From: Chlorobiota bacterium
GTDB taxonomy: Bacteria; Bacteroidota; Ignavibacteria; Tepidaquicellales; OLB5
NCBI GenBank assembly: GCA_022616535.1
Contig: JAKEEM010000051.1
Span: 1 to 64,000 of the forward strand
Direction: 5' to 3'
Length of the DNA: 64,000 nucleotides
A program made the position numbers and the translations under genes. Positions 40,329-49,059 of the stretch are shown one piece after another; the stretch's first letter is position 1; the number at the start of each line of letters is the position of its first letter. Under the pieces are notes generated by a model. It was not told the origin of the DNA, searched no databases, and saw only the letters and a program-made list of their open reading frames with translations.

Positions 40329-41229
40329 TAATTTTTTCTTTTAAGTTTTCAATATCTTTTTGCAGTTCAATAATATATAATGTTAGTTCTTCAATTTTTT
40401 GTAACAATTTTGCTGTCATATCGCCAAGCTCAACTCCATTTTCGGTTACTTCCTTTTCGCTTGGAATTTCGGGTAAATGACCATTTTCTTTGATATAATT
40501 TTCAACTTCTTCAAGCGTTCTTAAATTATATTCAGATTTAAATACAAAATCTGACCAGTTACTTTCTACTTTAATTTCTTTTGCTCTTATTTTACCGTTT
40601 ACAGAAAGCTTGTAAGTTGAACTTGGTGATTCTGTTCCTATTCCGACACTGCCATTATTATGAACTACCATTGTTGCTGTACTACCAATTAAGTTAGTAG
40701 CGGCGTCAGTAAAAAATCTAATAGGTGCGTTATATGTAACAAACCTCATATGGTATCCATTTCTTTGTGAGTATAAACCCAAATCGCTTGTGCCTGTTAC
40801 GGCTGTGGGATTTAATTGGTCCATATCTTGAATAACACCGTTTCTAACACATAATTTATCTCCAACGTCCAGTCTTTGTATTGGCGCAATACTTCCTGTA
40901 TTAATTCCCACTCTTTCTGCCCCAAGAATCATATGAAGAGGATTACCTCCCCCAGGATTATAAGTAGAAATATGAACATAATCCCAATTTGAACCTGTTA
41001 TAACACCCATAGTTAATCTTTTGCCGCTATTGCTTGGGTTTAATATAGTCATACCTCCGTTTAATGTTAATTTATCATAAGTTGTAGATGTCCCAATTCC
41101 AACATTTCCTGAGTTTGTGTTGTAAATATCATTGCCGTTTTGCTCCCACCATTGTTGTAATTGTGAATGTAAAGAAAGTTGGGAAAAAACCAGAAAAAAA
41201 AGAATTAAGGTGAAATTAAGTCGTTTCAT
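40315..41229 (-). CDS. Tail-fibre-domain-like secreted protein
   Basis: NSGNVGIGTSTTYDKLTLNG, NNGSVGIGTESPSSTYKLSVNGKIRAKEIKVE...YNLRTLEEVENYIKENGHLPEIPSEKEV, C-terminal coiled coil. Confidence 0.8.
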   Translation of the reverse strand: MKRLNFTLILFFLVFSQLSLHSQLQQWWEQNGNDIYNTNSGNVGIGTSTTYDKLTLNGGMTILNPSNSGKRLTMGVITGSNWDYVHISTYNPGGGNPLHMILGAERVGINTGSIAPIQRLDVGDKLCVRNGVIQDMDQLNPTAVTGTSDLGLYSQRNGYHMRFVTYNAPIRFFTDAATNLIGSTATMVVHNNGSVGIGTESPSSTYKLSVNGKIRAKEIKVESNWSDFVFKSEYNLRTLEEVENYIKENGHLPEIPSEKEVTENGVELGDMTAKLLQKIEELTLYIIELQKDIENLKEKINEEK

Positions 41230-41523
41230 TTTGAATCTCCTTTCAAAATAAATTATTAATTAAGGAGCAGAAATAGTCTGCTTCTAAGGCGATGGCCTAA
41301 AAAAAATTTTATTTACTTATTAATAAAGTCGAGGGGCGATTGTCAAAAAATAAACTAAGGTGTTCATTTAATCATTGCTTTTTCAAATATAATTGTCAAA
41401 AGATGTAAAGTCAACGATTCATAGTTGTAATTAATAAAAATACCTGCTTTATATTAACCAAAAAGTTTATTGGCACTAATCACTTCATTATATTTATTAA
41501 CTCTTAATTGTATTATTGACTTT

Positions 41524-42573
41524 ATGACTCAAACGCAAAACAAAAGCAGGGATAAAAATTACCCTCCATCAAAAGTGCTTGTTATCAGATTTCACGCTAT
41601 CGGCGATATCGCCGCATCACTCCCCGCCTTTAACGGATTCAGAGAGTTTTTTCCTAATTCACAAATTGATTTTCTGACGAGCGATTATTGCGAGGGTCTG
41701 CCAATTGCATCGGAAATATTTGACAATGTTTACGCCCTGGAAATGTATTATCCCGCTGTTGAATCTTCAAACCCCCTAAAAAAATTGTATCTCAAATTAA
41801 AAATAAAATCAAATGCAATCAGACTTGTACTTGAGCTAAAGAAAAACTCTTATGATTTAATTATCGACCTTCAGAATAACACAACGAGCGGAATTTTTAA
41901 GAAAGTAATTAACCCACCATATTACAGTGAATTCGACCGATACTCGCCCAAACCGCATTCAACCAGAGCGCTTGAAACATTTCAAAAAGCAGGATTTGGT
42001 GAAATCAAACCTGATTTTAATATTAAAATTAAGGAAGAGCTAATCACCCGGGCAAGGCAAATCTTAGCCGAAAACGGATGGTATAGAAATAAAAAGCTTG
42101 TTGTCTTAAATCCCGCCGGACTGTGGATTACACGAAACTGGGAGCTTGAAAATTATGTGAAGCTTGGCAAGCTCTTGGTTAAGAAAAATGACTCGCAATT
42201 AATAGTAATAGGCGACTTAAGGATAAAGGAAAAAGCTGAGGAGCTTAAGCGCTCTCTTGGCGGTGATATGATAAACCTTACACAAAAAACTTCTCTTTGC
42301 GAAGCGTTTGCAGCACTTAAATTCTGTTCGCTTGTCATCAGTGAAGATTCAGCACTTGCCCATATGGCATGGGCTCTGGGTGTTCAAACGATTTTAATGC
42401 TCGGCTCTACAAGAAGCGACTGGACCTGCCATGAGGGGAGGCATATTATATGCCTCAATTCATCTGATTTGGAGTGCGGTAACTGTATGCAGCCCCTCTG
42501 CAAATACGGCGATGTCCATTGTCTTACCCGTTATACGCCCGAATTCATTTACGAAAAAGCCTTACTTTTTTAG
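41524..42573 (+). CDS. Glycosyltransferase family 9 (heptosyltransferase-like)
   Basis: KVLVIRFHAIGDIAASLPAFNGFREFFPNSQIDFLT; SEDSALAHMAWALGVQTILMLGST. Start moved to internal MTQTQN. Confidence 0.88.
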   Translation: MTQTQNKSRDKNYPPSKVLVIRFHAIGDIAASLPAFNGFREFFPNSQIDFLTSDYCEGLPIASEIFDNVYALEMYYPAVESSNPLKKLYLKLKIKSNAIRLVLELKKNSYDLIIDLQNNTTSGIFKKVINPPYYSEFDRYSPKPHSTRALETFQKAGFGEIKPDFNIKIKEELITRARQILAENGWYRNKKLVVLNPAGLWITRNWELENYVKLGKLLVKKNDSQLIVIGDLRIKEKAEELKRSLGGDMINLTQKTSLCEAFAALKFCSLVISEDSALAHMAWALGVQTILMLGSTRSDWTCHEGRHIICLNSSDLECGNCMQPLCKYGDVHCLTRYTPEFIYEKALLF

Positions 42574-43683
42574 AGAATAATAAAGTCTTGCAAACCCCTT
42601 AACTGAGCTGCTTAAAGAAAACCTTTCACTTAGGTTTCTGTAATCAACAGCCGGATTTTCCATCACATACAAAATCTTCTTTGCAAGACCCTCATAGTCA
42701 TGCGGCTTAACGATGTGAGGTGTTATTTCAGCAGCTACTCCGACATCGGTTGATACAACAGGAAGTCCGCAAAAAGCCGCCTCAAGCACTGCCATATTCT
42801 GCGATTCATACAATGAGCTTAATACAAAAATATCTGACTGGTGTAATGCATCGGGAATTTTTTCATATTCAATATACCCGTTAAGCTTTACGTTTTCTTT
42901 CAAATCCATTTCATCCGCTATTTTTTGAAGCGAGCTATCCACATTCTTACCGTAACATTCAAGCAAAACATTTGGGTATTTTTCCTTAACAATCTTCAAT
43001 GCCTTAAATAAATCGATGTGCGCCTTAACGGCAAACGCTGTTGAAATGTTAATAAGCTTAATCGTGCCGTCACTGCTTTTTTGTGCGGGGAAGAATACTT
43101 TTTCATCAACCCCAAAGGGAATTTTGACGGTTTTAACGTGAAATTCATAAGCAAAGTACTGCTTTATTTTGTAAGTAATGTAATCCGAGCCTGTTACAAT
43201 AACTTTTGCCTGCTTAAAAGTGCGGTTAACGAATTTTTTTTGCCAGAATTTAAGCCGTGAGCCGTATTTGATTTCGGGAATTTCACCAAGCTCGCCCCCG
43301 CCTATGCTCGTTGCAAGCGGTACATCATACTTTTTGCTTAAGAGCGAAGCAATGTAGCCCGATTCACCTGACCAAATTGAATGAATAACGTCGAATTTAA
43401 TTCTTGTGTGTTCCTTTTTAAATTTCTGCATGCATTTCATAAATGCTTTAAGCTTTTCAATCTTTGGCACACGCGTAGTTTTCTCTCCTTTATCCCTGCA
43501 TAAAAAAACATTTGCATTGTAGAAGCTGAAATCGCTGTTCCTGATTGGATAATAAAGGGCAAAAATGTTGAGGTCAATTTTTCCCGTTAATGAGAGTTCT
43601 TTGGCTAGATTGTGCAAAAACGCTGCTCCGTTATAATCTTGTTCATTTTCAACAAATCCCGTTGTAATCCACGCAACACGCAT
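42562..43683 (-). CDS. Glycosyltransferase family 4
   Basis: HSIWSGESGYIASLLSKKYDVPLATSIGGGELGEI; SDIFVLSSLYESQNMAVLEAAFCGLPVVSTDVGVAAEI. Confidence 0.92.
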   Translation of the reverse strand: MRVAWITTGFVENEQDYNGAAFLHNLAKELSLTGKIDLNIFALYYPIRNSDFSFYNANVFLCRDKGEKTTRVPKIEKLKAFMKCMQKFKKEHTRIKFDVIHSIWSGESGYIASLLSKKYDVPLATSIGGGELGEIPEIKYGSRLKFWQKKFVNRTFKQAKVIVTGSDYITYKIKQYFAYEFHVKTVKIPFGVDEKVFFPAQKSSDGTIKLINISTAFAVKAHIDLFKALKIVKEKYPNVLLECYGKNVDSSLQKIADEMDLKENVKLNGYIEYEKIPDALHQSDIFVLSSLYESQNMAVLEAAFCGLPVVSTDVGVAAEITPHIVKPHDYEGLAKKILYVMENPAVDYRNLSERFSLSSSVKGFARLYYSLKK

Positions 43684-43684
43684 A

Positions 43685-44491
43685 TTAATGACTTTTGTTC
43701 ATTATAATTATGAAATGGTCGCCAAGCCGGTTAAAAGGGAACAGTCCTTTAGTCAATTCATCGATTTTCATAAGAATTTTTGTAATGAGTTTTAATCCCT
43801 TGTAAAATCCCGTCAGATAGGGCGGGGGTGTGAAACATCCGTGCGAGTAGATTTTTTCCGTTTTAAAGCCCCCTTTGAAAAACCGTGCGAATTGTTTGGG
43901 AGTAAAATAAAATGTTCTTACCTTGCCTCCGTTTAGATTTGCATCAATTCCTTTTTTACCCAAACGCCTGAATGCAGTCTTTGGCTTTAGCTTGAGAAGG
44001 TAAAAAAATATTTCCCACAGGCAATACTTGTTTATAACTGCTGCAATAATTTTTCCCCCGGGTTTTAATTTTGCGTATAAATCTTTCGAGAGTTTTGAGA
44101 AATCATTTATACAGTTCAATCCTCCGAAATTGGAAATAACGCCGTCGAAATTATCTTCTTGAATTTCCCTGATTTCATCAAATGATTTCACAGCATATTT
44201 TATTTCACTTTTAAGTCCGTTTGATTGAATTTTTGCCTCAAGTATTTCAAGCATTTTGGGTGAAATGTCTGTGGCATAGACTTTAATTCCGTTCTTCGCT
44301 AAAAAAACTGCATCGATTCCTGTTCCCGAGTTCAGCTCAAGAAGTCTGTTGCCTTTTCTGAAATTATCGAGGTAAATTCCGTAAACAACCGAGCGCATCC
44401 ATTGGAGAACCGGATTTTTAAAATCGTCCTCATCAAATCCTGCGGCTGTGTTGTCAAACGCCTCTTTTGTTTTTTGCAGGAAATCTATCAT
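43685..44491 (-). CDS. Class I SAM-dependent methyltransferase
   Basis: NRLLELNSGTGIDAVFLAKNGIKVYATDISPKMLEIL; KLKPGGKIIAAVI. Confidence 0.88.
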   Translation of the reverse strand: MIDFLQKTKEAFDNTAAGFDEDDFKNPVLQWMRSVVYGIYLDNFRKGNRLLELNSGTGIDAVFLAKNGIKVYATDISPKMLEILEAKIQSNGLKSEIKYAVKSFDEIREIQEDNFDGVISNFGGLNCINDFSKLSKDLYAKLKPGGKIIAAVINKYCLWEIFFYLLKLKPKTAFRRLGKKGIDANLNGGKVRTFYFTPKQFARFFKGGFKTEKIYSHGCFTPPPYLTGFYKGLKLITKILMKIDELTKGLFPFNRLGDHFIIIMNKSH

Positions 44492-44533
44492 GTTTATTTG
44501 CTTAATATTCCATTTTAATAGCTAATATAAAAT

Positions 44534-44562
44534 GAAAAAAGCCCGTTTCAAAACGAGCTTCT
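44534..44562 (-). terminator. Putative intrinsic terminator
   Basis: Minus strand AAGCTCGTTTTGAAACGGGCTTTTTTC. Confidence 0.7.
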
Positions 44563-44593
44563 TTAAAAATATAAAATTTTACCTTTGAGTTTA

Positions 44594-45070
44594 TTACCTG
44601 TCTCTTTCCGGATTCTGGTGGTATAAAATAAGCGCAAAGTGCCCCGTCGATTCACCCGCTTTAAACTCATCCACCGTAACGGTAAACTCATACTGCTCGA
44701 AATCCTGCGGGTCAAGCCGAAGCTGGGGCTTATCGGCGGAGTATTCATCTACTAAAAGCCAATTGCCTGTAGGATTATCCTTTTTGTAAACGGTGAGCTT
44801 TATTTTGTTGATTCTTCTGTCGCCAAGTACGATAACATCATAATCAAATGAAGGGTCAAGATACCTCCAAAGCGATTTCTTCCCCTGGTTAACAAGCAGG
44901 TCAAAGGTCATATTCACCACTTCCATATTTTTCTGGTCCTCAAGCTCAACCACTTTCTTGGTAGCAGTTTCCAGTATATCCTGCATTGTTGTGGCTGACT
45001 GCGAGTTTATGCTGTAAGTTGAAATGAGCAAAAGTGAAATAGTTAAGGTTAAAAGTGCCGATATTTTCAT
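44594..45070 (-). CDS. Hypothetical secreted protein
   Basis: Signal peptide; no family recognised. Confidence 0.6.
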   Translation of the reverse strand: MKISALLTLTISLLLISTYSINSQSATTMQDILETATKKVVELEDQKNMEVVNMTFDLLVNQGKKSLWRYLDPSFDYDVIVLGDRRINKIKLTVYKKDNPTGNWLLVDEYSADKPQLRLDPQDFEQYEFTVTVDEFKAGESTGHFALILYHQNPERDR

Positions 45071-45315
45071 ATTTTATCCTTTATTGTTTTATTAAGCGTT
45101 TTAAGTTTTATAGACGAAAATTGGGAAAATGTTTCAATAAAAATATACACCCTTGTAAAATAGACTTTAATTATTTTATTTTCAATGAAATCACTTTATA
45201 TTGCTTTTAAGAGTTTTCTAATTCTGAACTTAGCGTCTGCCTGCTGCCTAGCTGGCTTTAGACTGCAGGCAGATAAAAAATGCGGGCTCAGAGTTCAAAT
45301 TAATCGCGAAATTCT

Positions 45316-45777
45316 ATGGATAACTTAAAATACATTAAAAAACTGCTTAAAGACCATTTTAACGGTGAGCCGTGGATTGACGTTAATATATCAGGTGCTG
45401 TGAAAAATGTCTCAGCCTCAGAGGCGGCGGAAAAAACACAAGGGCTCAATTCAATATGGCAGATTGCAAACCATATGATATCTTGGCGCCTGGCGCTTCT
45501 TGCCAGGCTGAAGGATAAACCGGTAAACGTTCCCGATAACAATTTTATCGAAGAACTTAATGATACCTCTGAAAAAGCGTGGGCGGATACAATAAAGAAG
45601 TTTGAAAGCTCGCAGGAGGATATTTTGTCGTTTCTGGAAAACTCCGGTGATTCAATGCTTGAAAAAGTCTCACCCTCAAGCGGCTACTCTTATTATGAGC
45701 TTGCAGTATCAATTATGCTGCATGACACTTATCACCTGGGGCAAATTGTGCTGATAAAAAAACTACTATCTAAATAG
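45316..45777 (+). CDS. DinB-like family protein
   Basis: SIWQIANHMISWRLALLARL ... HDTYHLGQIVLIKKL (His metal ligands). Confidence 0.85.
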   Translation: MDNLKYIKKLLKDHFNGEPWIDVNISGAVKNVSASEAAEKTQGLNSIWQIANHMISWRLALLARLKDKPVNVPDNNFIEELNDTSEKAWADTIKKFESSQEDILSFLENSGDSMLEKVSPSSGYSYYELAVSIMLHDTYHLGQIVLIKKLLSK

Positions 45778-45778
45778 A

Positions 45779-46369
45779 ATGCCTGAGCCGAACAATATAA
45801 AATTTTTTAAGTCACAGGGAGAGCTTAGGAAGTGGTTTCTAAAAAATCACAATAAGCTTCAGGAGCAATGGCTCGGTATCTATAAAAAGGGCTCAGGCAA
45901 GCCAAGCGTAACTTATGATGAAGCTGTAAACGAAGCTCTTTGCTTCGGGTGGATTGACGGTATCGCAAAAGGAATCGACAGCGAAAAATACTGCCAGCGT
46001 TTTACTCCGCGTAAAGCCAAGAGTGTTTGGAGCGCAGTGAATATTAAGAAAGTTAAGACTCTTATAAAAAGCGGAAAGATGATGCCCGCAGGATTGAAGG
46101 CGTTTAACGAACGGGATAAGAGTTTAACCAACCAGTATTCATTTGAACAGGAAAAGATTAAACTGTCCGCCAAGCTTGAAAAGAAATTCAAACGAAACAA
46201 AAAAGCCTGGGTGAATTTTAACCGAATGCCCCCCGGCTACAGGCGGACCGCAGCGTGGCTTGTAATAAGCGCAAAACAGGAAGCAACGCGCCTGCGCCGG
46301 CTTGAGGAATTAATTAAAGACTCCGAAGCGGGAAGAAAAATAAAACAGCTGAGAAGGGCTGGGGAGTGA
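45779..46369 (+). CDS. YdeI/OmpD-associated family protein
   Basis: SQGELRKWFLKNHNKLQEQWLGIYKKGSGKPSVTYDEAVNEALCFGWIDGIAKGIDSEKYCQRFTPRKAKSVWSAVN. Confidence 0.88.
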   Translation: MPEPNNIKFFKSQGELRKWFLKNHNKLQEQWLGIYKKGSGKPSVTYDEAVNEALCFGWIDGIAKGIDSEKYCQRFTPRKAKSVWSAVNIKKVKTLIKSGKMMPAGLKAFNERDKSLTNQYSFEQEKIKLSAKLEKKFKRNKKAWVNFNRMPPGYRRTAAWLVISAKQEATRLRRLEELIKDSEAGRKIKQLRRAGE

Positions 46370-46370
46370 A

Positions 46371-46864
46371 ATGAGGAAAATATTGGTAATCTTGATATTA
46401 TTAACCCTATACTCATGCAATAAAGCACTTTATGTTCAAAATGAAATTAATCCCAATGAATATGAAGTAATTGCAGCAGCTTTAAATGAACTTAATATGC
46501 CACCTTCTTTAGATGAAAATGTACAAATTGATATTATTTTAGATTCAACTTTTTTTGTTGAACCAAAACCTTGGTTGATAGATAGACACAGAGTGAAATA
46601 TTCTGAAGAAGATTACTTGATTCAAAATTTAATTCAACAAAGAAAGATATTTTGTCTTATACCAAAAGACAAAATAAAATCGACTTAGGTATTCCTCTAA
46701 TGACAACTCAGCTTTCCAAGCCATTTGTAGATGAAAAATATGGTAGGGCTATTATATTTGTTAGATATTCAAGTTCGGATTGGTCGAACAATCGATTTAT
46801 ATGGTTAAAAATGGATGACGAGAAATGGAAAATTTATGATGACTTAAATACGGACGAACATTAG
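46371..46864 (+). pseudogene. Hypothetical lipoprotein-like gene, apparently split by a -1 frameshift (ORFs 46371-46688 and 46652-46864)
   Basis: Two consecutive ORFs in frames 0 and -1 join at an 11-bp perfect inverted repeat, TATTTTGTCTT-ATACCAA-AAGACAAAATA (46648-46676). Confidence 0.55.
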
Positions 46865-46909
46865 TGTTTTTAATGTAATTAGTGGCTAAGGGTTTTCACT
46901 ATTTTGCTT

Positions 46910-48397
46910 CTAGATTCCCGCTTTCGCGGGAATGACAACGTTAGAGTTCCTTGTAATACTTTCCGTTCTCTCCTGTCTTTTCAGCTTTATTCCGTACCAC
47001 ATCCAGCCAAGCAGATAAAACGGCAGCTTCCATAATGATTTGAATCTTTTAAGGGGTTCACTCAAAAGCTGGCGTGAGCGGAACTGCTTATGCACAAATT
47101 TGTGCAGTATCCTGTAATATTCGGTTGAATACTCCCCGTCGAACATCATTTCAAAATCATCCGAAACCTCCCAGTTCTGTTTTGTTTTCATCTGCGCAGC
47201 GACTCTTTCATAAAACTTTGTTCCCGGAAGCGGGTAAGAAACGGAGATACCGATATCATCGGGCATTAGTTCGTTTACTAAGCGGATGGTCTGCTTAATC
47301 TCCTCCAGCGTTTCCTCGGTGTAGCCAAACTGCAGGAAGAAGCAGGTTTTAATCCCGTGCTTCTTAAGCAAGTGGGTTGATTCGTGTATCTGCTCAATAG
47401 TAGTGCCCTTATCCATCGCGTCAAGAATCTTCTGCGAGCCTGATTCAGCGCCCATCCAAACGGACTCACAACCTGAATTTGCAAGATGCGTGATGTTATC
47501 TTCCTTTAATAATAAATCAGCCCGGGATAAACATTTAAAAGGCACTTTCACGTTTTCTTTGTTCACAGTTTCGCTGAACGAAGCGGTCCATCCCGGCTTT
47601 AAGCCGAAAATATCGTCGCAGAACCAGATATGGTCGGGTGAGTATTTTTCCTTGAGCATTTTCATCTCATTTACAATATACTCAGGCGAATGTGAATTAT
47701 AAACCTGCCCGTAAATCGGTTTGGCGCACCAGTTGCAGTGGAACGGGCATCCGCGCGTGGTCACAAGGTTCATCGAAAAATACCCGTGATGCTTGAGCCA
47801 AAGTTGCCTGTATCGTTCAACATCAATTAAGCTCCAGTCGGGATAGGGAAGTGTGTCAAGCTCTTTTAAAACCTTTCTGGAAGCGGTTCTGACGATATTA
47901 CCGTTTTCTATGTAAGCGAGTCCATAAATTTGGGTTAGGGATTGCTTCGTCACTTCGTTCCTCGCAATTGTGCCAATTAATTCACCTAGGGTGATTTCGC
48001 CTTCCCCGCAAATAACATAATCTGCGCTGCGGTTAAAATATTTTTCAATGTGGTCGGCTGAATCAGACCCGGAGACTATTACCTTGCAGCCGTGCTCTTT
48101 TGCAATTTCGCTCATCCTGAATGCCGCCTCGCGCATTCTGCTAAGGCACATTTTGGTGAGGTAGTTAAACACATCATCATATATAACCATTACCTGCGGG
48201 TTGTGCCTCGAAAGCTCTGCTTTTAAATCCTCTTCGGAGTCAGCAAGCATTGTATCGAACAAAGCTGTTTCATATCCCTTGCTTTTAATATATGCCGCAG
48301 CGTAGAGAGTTCCGAGCGGGGCGTATAGGTTCATCGCACGGTATTCCTTCGGGTCGTGCTTCAGAAAATATGAATTTGCAAACAGTACGTCAGCCAT
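46910..48397 (-). CDS. B12-binding-domain radical SAM protein
   Basis: N-terminal cobalamin-binding-like segment; TTRGCPFHCNWCAKPIYG (CxxxCxxC); VWMGAESGSQKILDAMDKGTTIEQI. Confidence 0.92.
   Translation of the reverse strand: MADVLFANSYFLKHDPKEYRAMNLYAPLGTLYAAAYIKSKGYETALFDTMLADSEEDLKAELSRHNPQVMVIYDDVFNYLTKMCLSRMREAAFRMSEIAKEHGCKVIVSGSDSADHIEKYFNRSADYVICGEGEITLGELIGTIARNEVTKQSLTQIYGLAYIENGNIVRTASRKVLKELDTLPYPDWSLIDVERYRQLWLKHHGYFSMNLVTTRGCPFHCNWCAKPIYGQVYNSHSPEYIVNEMKMLKEKYSPDHIWFCDDIFGLKPGWTASFSETVNKENVKVPFKCLSRADLLLKEDNITHLANSGCESVWMGAESGSQKILDAMDKGTTIEQIHESTHLLKKHGIKTCFFLQFGYTEETLEEIKQTIRLVNELMPDDIGISVSYPLPGTKFYERVAAQMKTKQNWEVSDDFEMMFDGEYSTEYYRILHKFVHKQFRSRQLLSEPLKRFKSLWKLPFYLLGWMWYGIKLKRQERTESITRNSNVVIPAKAGI
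46914..46933. repeat. Palindromic repeat ATTCCCGCTTTCGCGGGAAT
   Basis: 8-bp perfect arms; encodes the C-terminal VIPAKAGI of the radical SAM ORF. Confidence 0.85.
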
Positions 48398-48398
48398 T
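48372..48398. repeat. 27-bp direct repeat, copy 1
   Basis: GAATTTGCAAACAGTACGTCAGCCATT, identical to 48974-49000. Confidence 0.9.
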
Positions 48399-48419
48399 TT
48401 TTAAAAAGATTATTAACCT

Positions 48420-48444
48420 GTAACGTCCGTTCTCCGAACGGACA
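48420..48444 (+). repeat. REP-like hairpin (family A): GTAACGTCCGTTCTCCGAACGGACA
   Basis: Adjacent to the RAYT stop codon. Confidence 0.88.
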
Positions 48445-48446
48445 TT

Positions 48447-48908
48447 TTAATCAATCAATCTGCTGAATGGATACTCCGTCCACTTATTAACCAATCCCCG
48501 CCTGACAGGATTATTTAAAATGTATTCTGCAATCTTAGTCAAAGATTCATCAGTCCTTACAACATGGTCATAATAGTTTTTTTGCCAAACATGCGGTATA
48601 TTAAATTTCTCCTTGGCAATTTTCGTTATATATCTTTTAAAGGAACTTATCCAAACCGACAAACTTTTCTTATAGTTTTCGTTAAGTGATAACAAAATAT
48701 GAATGTGGTTCGGCTTAATACAATAACAATACATCGTAACTTCTCCAAGCATAATTCTATAATCTATGGTATTTACTATAAATATAGCAAACTCAGTATT
48801 TTTAAAATAAGATTTATTTTCATTTGTGCAAATGGTAATGAAATAAGCATAACCGTCCCTGTAATCAAAATTCTTTAATCTTATGCTTTTTCTTTTAAAC
48901 GCCTTCAT
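48447..48908 (-). mobile_element. REP-associated tyrosine transposase (RAYT)
   Basis: YRDGYAYFITICTNENK, IKPNHIHILLSL (HUH), NYYDHVVRTDESL (Tyr), YILNNPVRRGLV. Confidence 0.92.
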
Positions 48909-48935
48909 TTTGTAAAATTAATGTAAACCTGTATT

Positions 48936-48960
48936 TGTTCGTTCGGAGAACGAACGCTAC
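48936..48960 (-). repeat. REP-like hairpin (family A), inverted orientation
   Basis: Reverse complement GTAGCGTTCGTTCTCCGAACGAACA; lies upstream of the RAYT. Confidence 0.88.
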
Positions 48961-48973
48961 GGATTTGTATGGA

Positions 48974-49000
48974 GAATTTGCAAACAGTACGTCAGCCATT
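48974..49000. repeat. 27-bp direct repeat, copy 2
   Basis: Identical to 48372-48398; contains the radical SAM start codon and first codons. Confidence 0.9.
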
Positions 49001-49059
49001 ATATTTGAGACGTGAGACGTCAAACGAACGTTTCACTTTTCAGTTTTGCGTTTCTCGTT

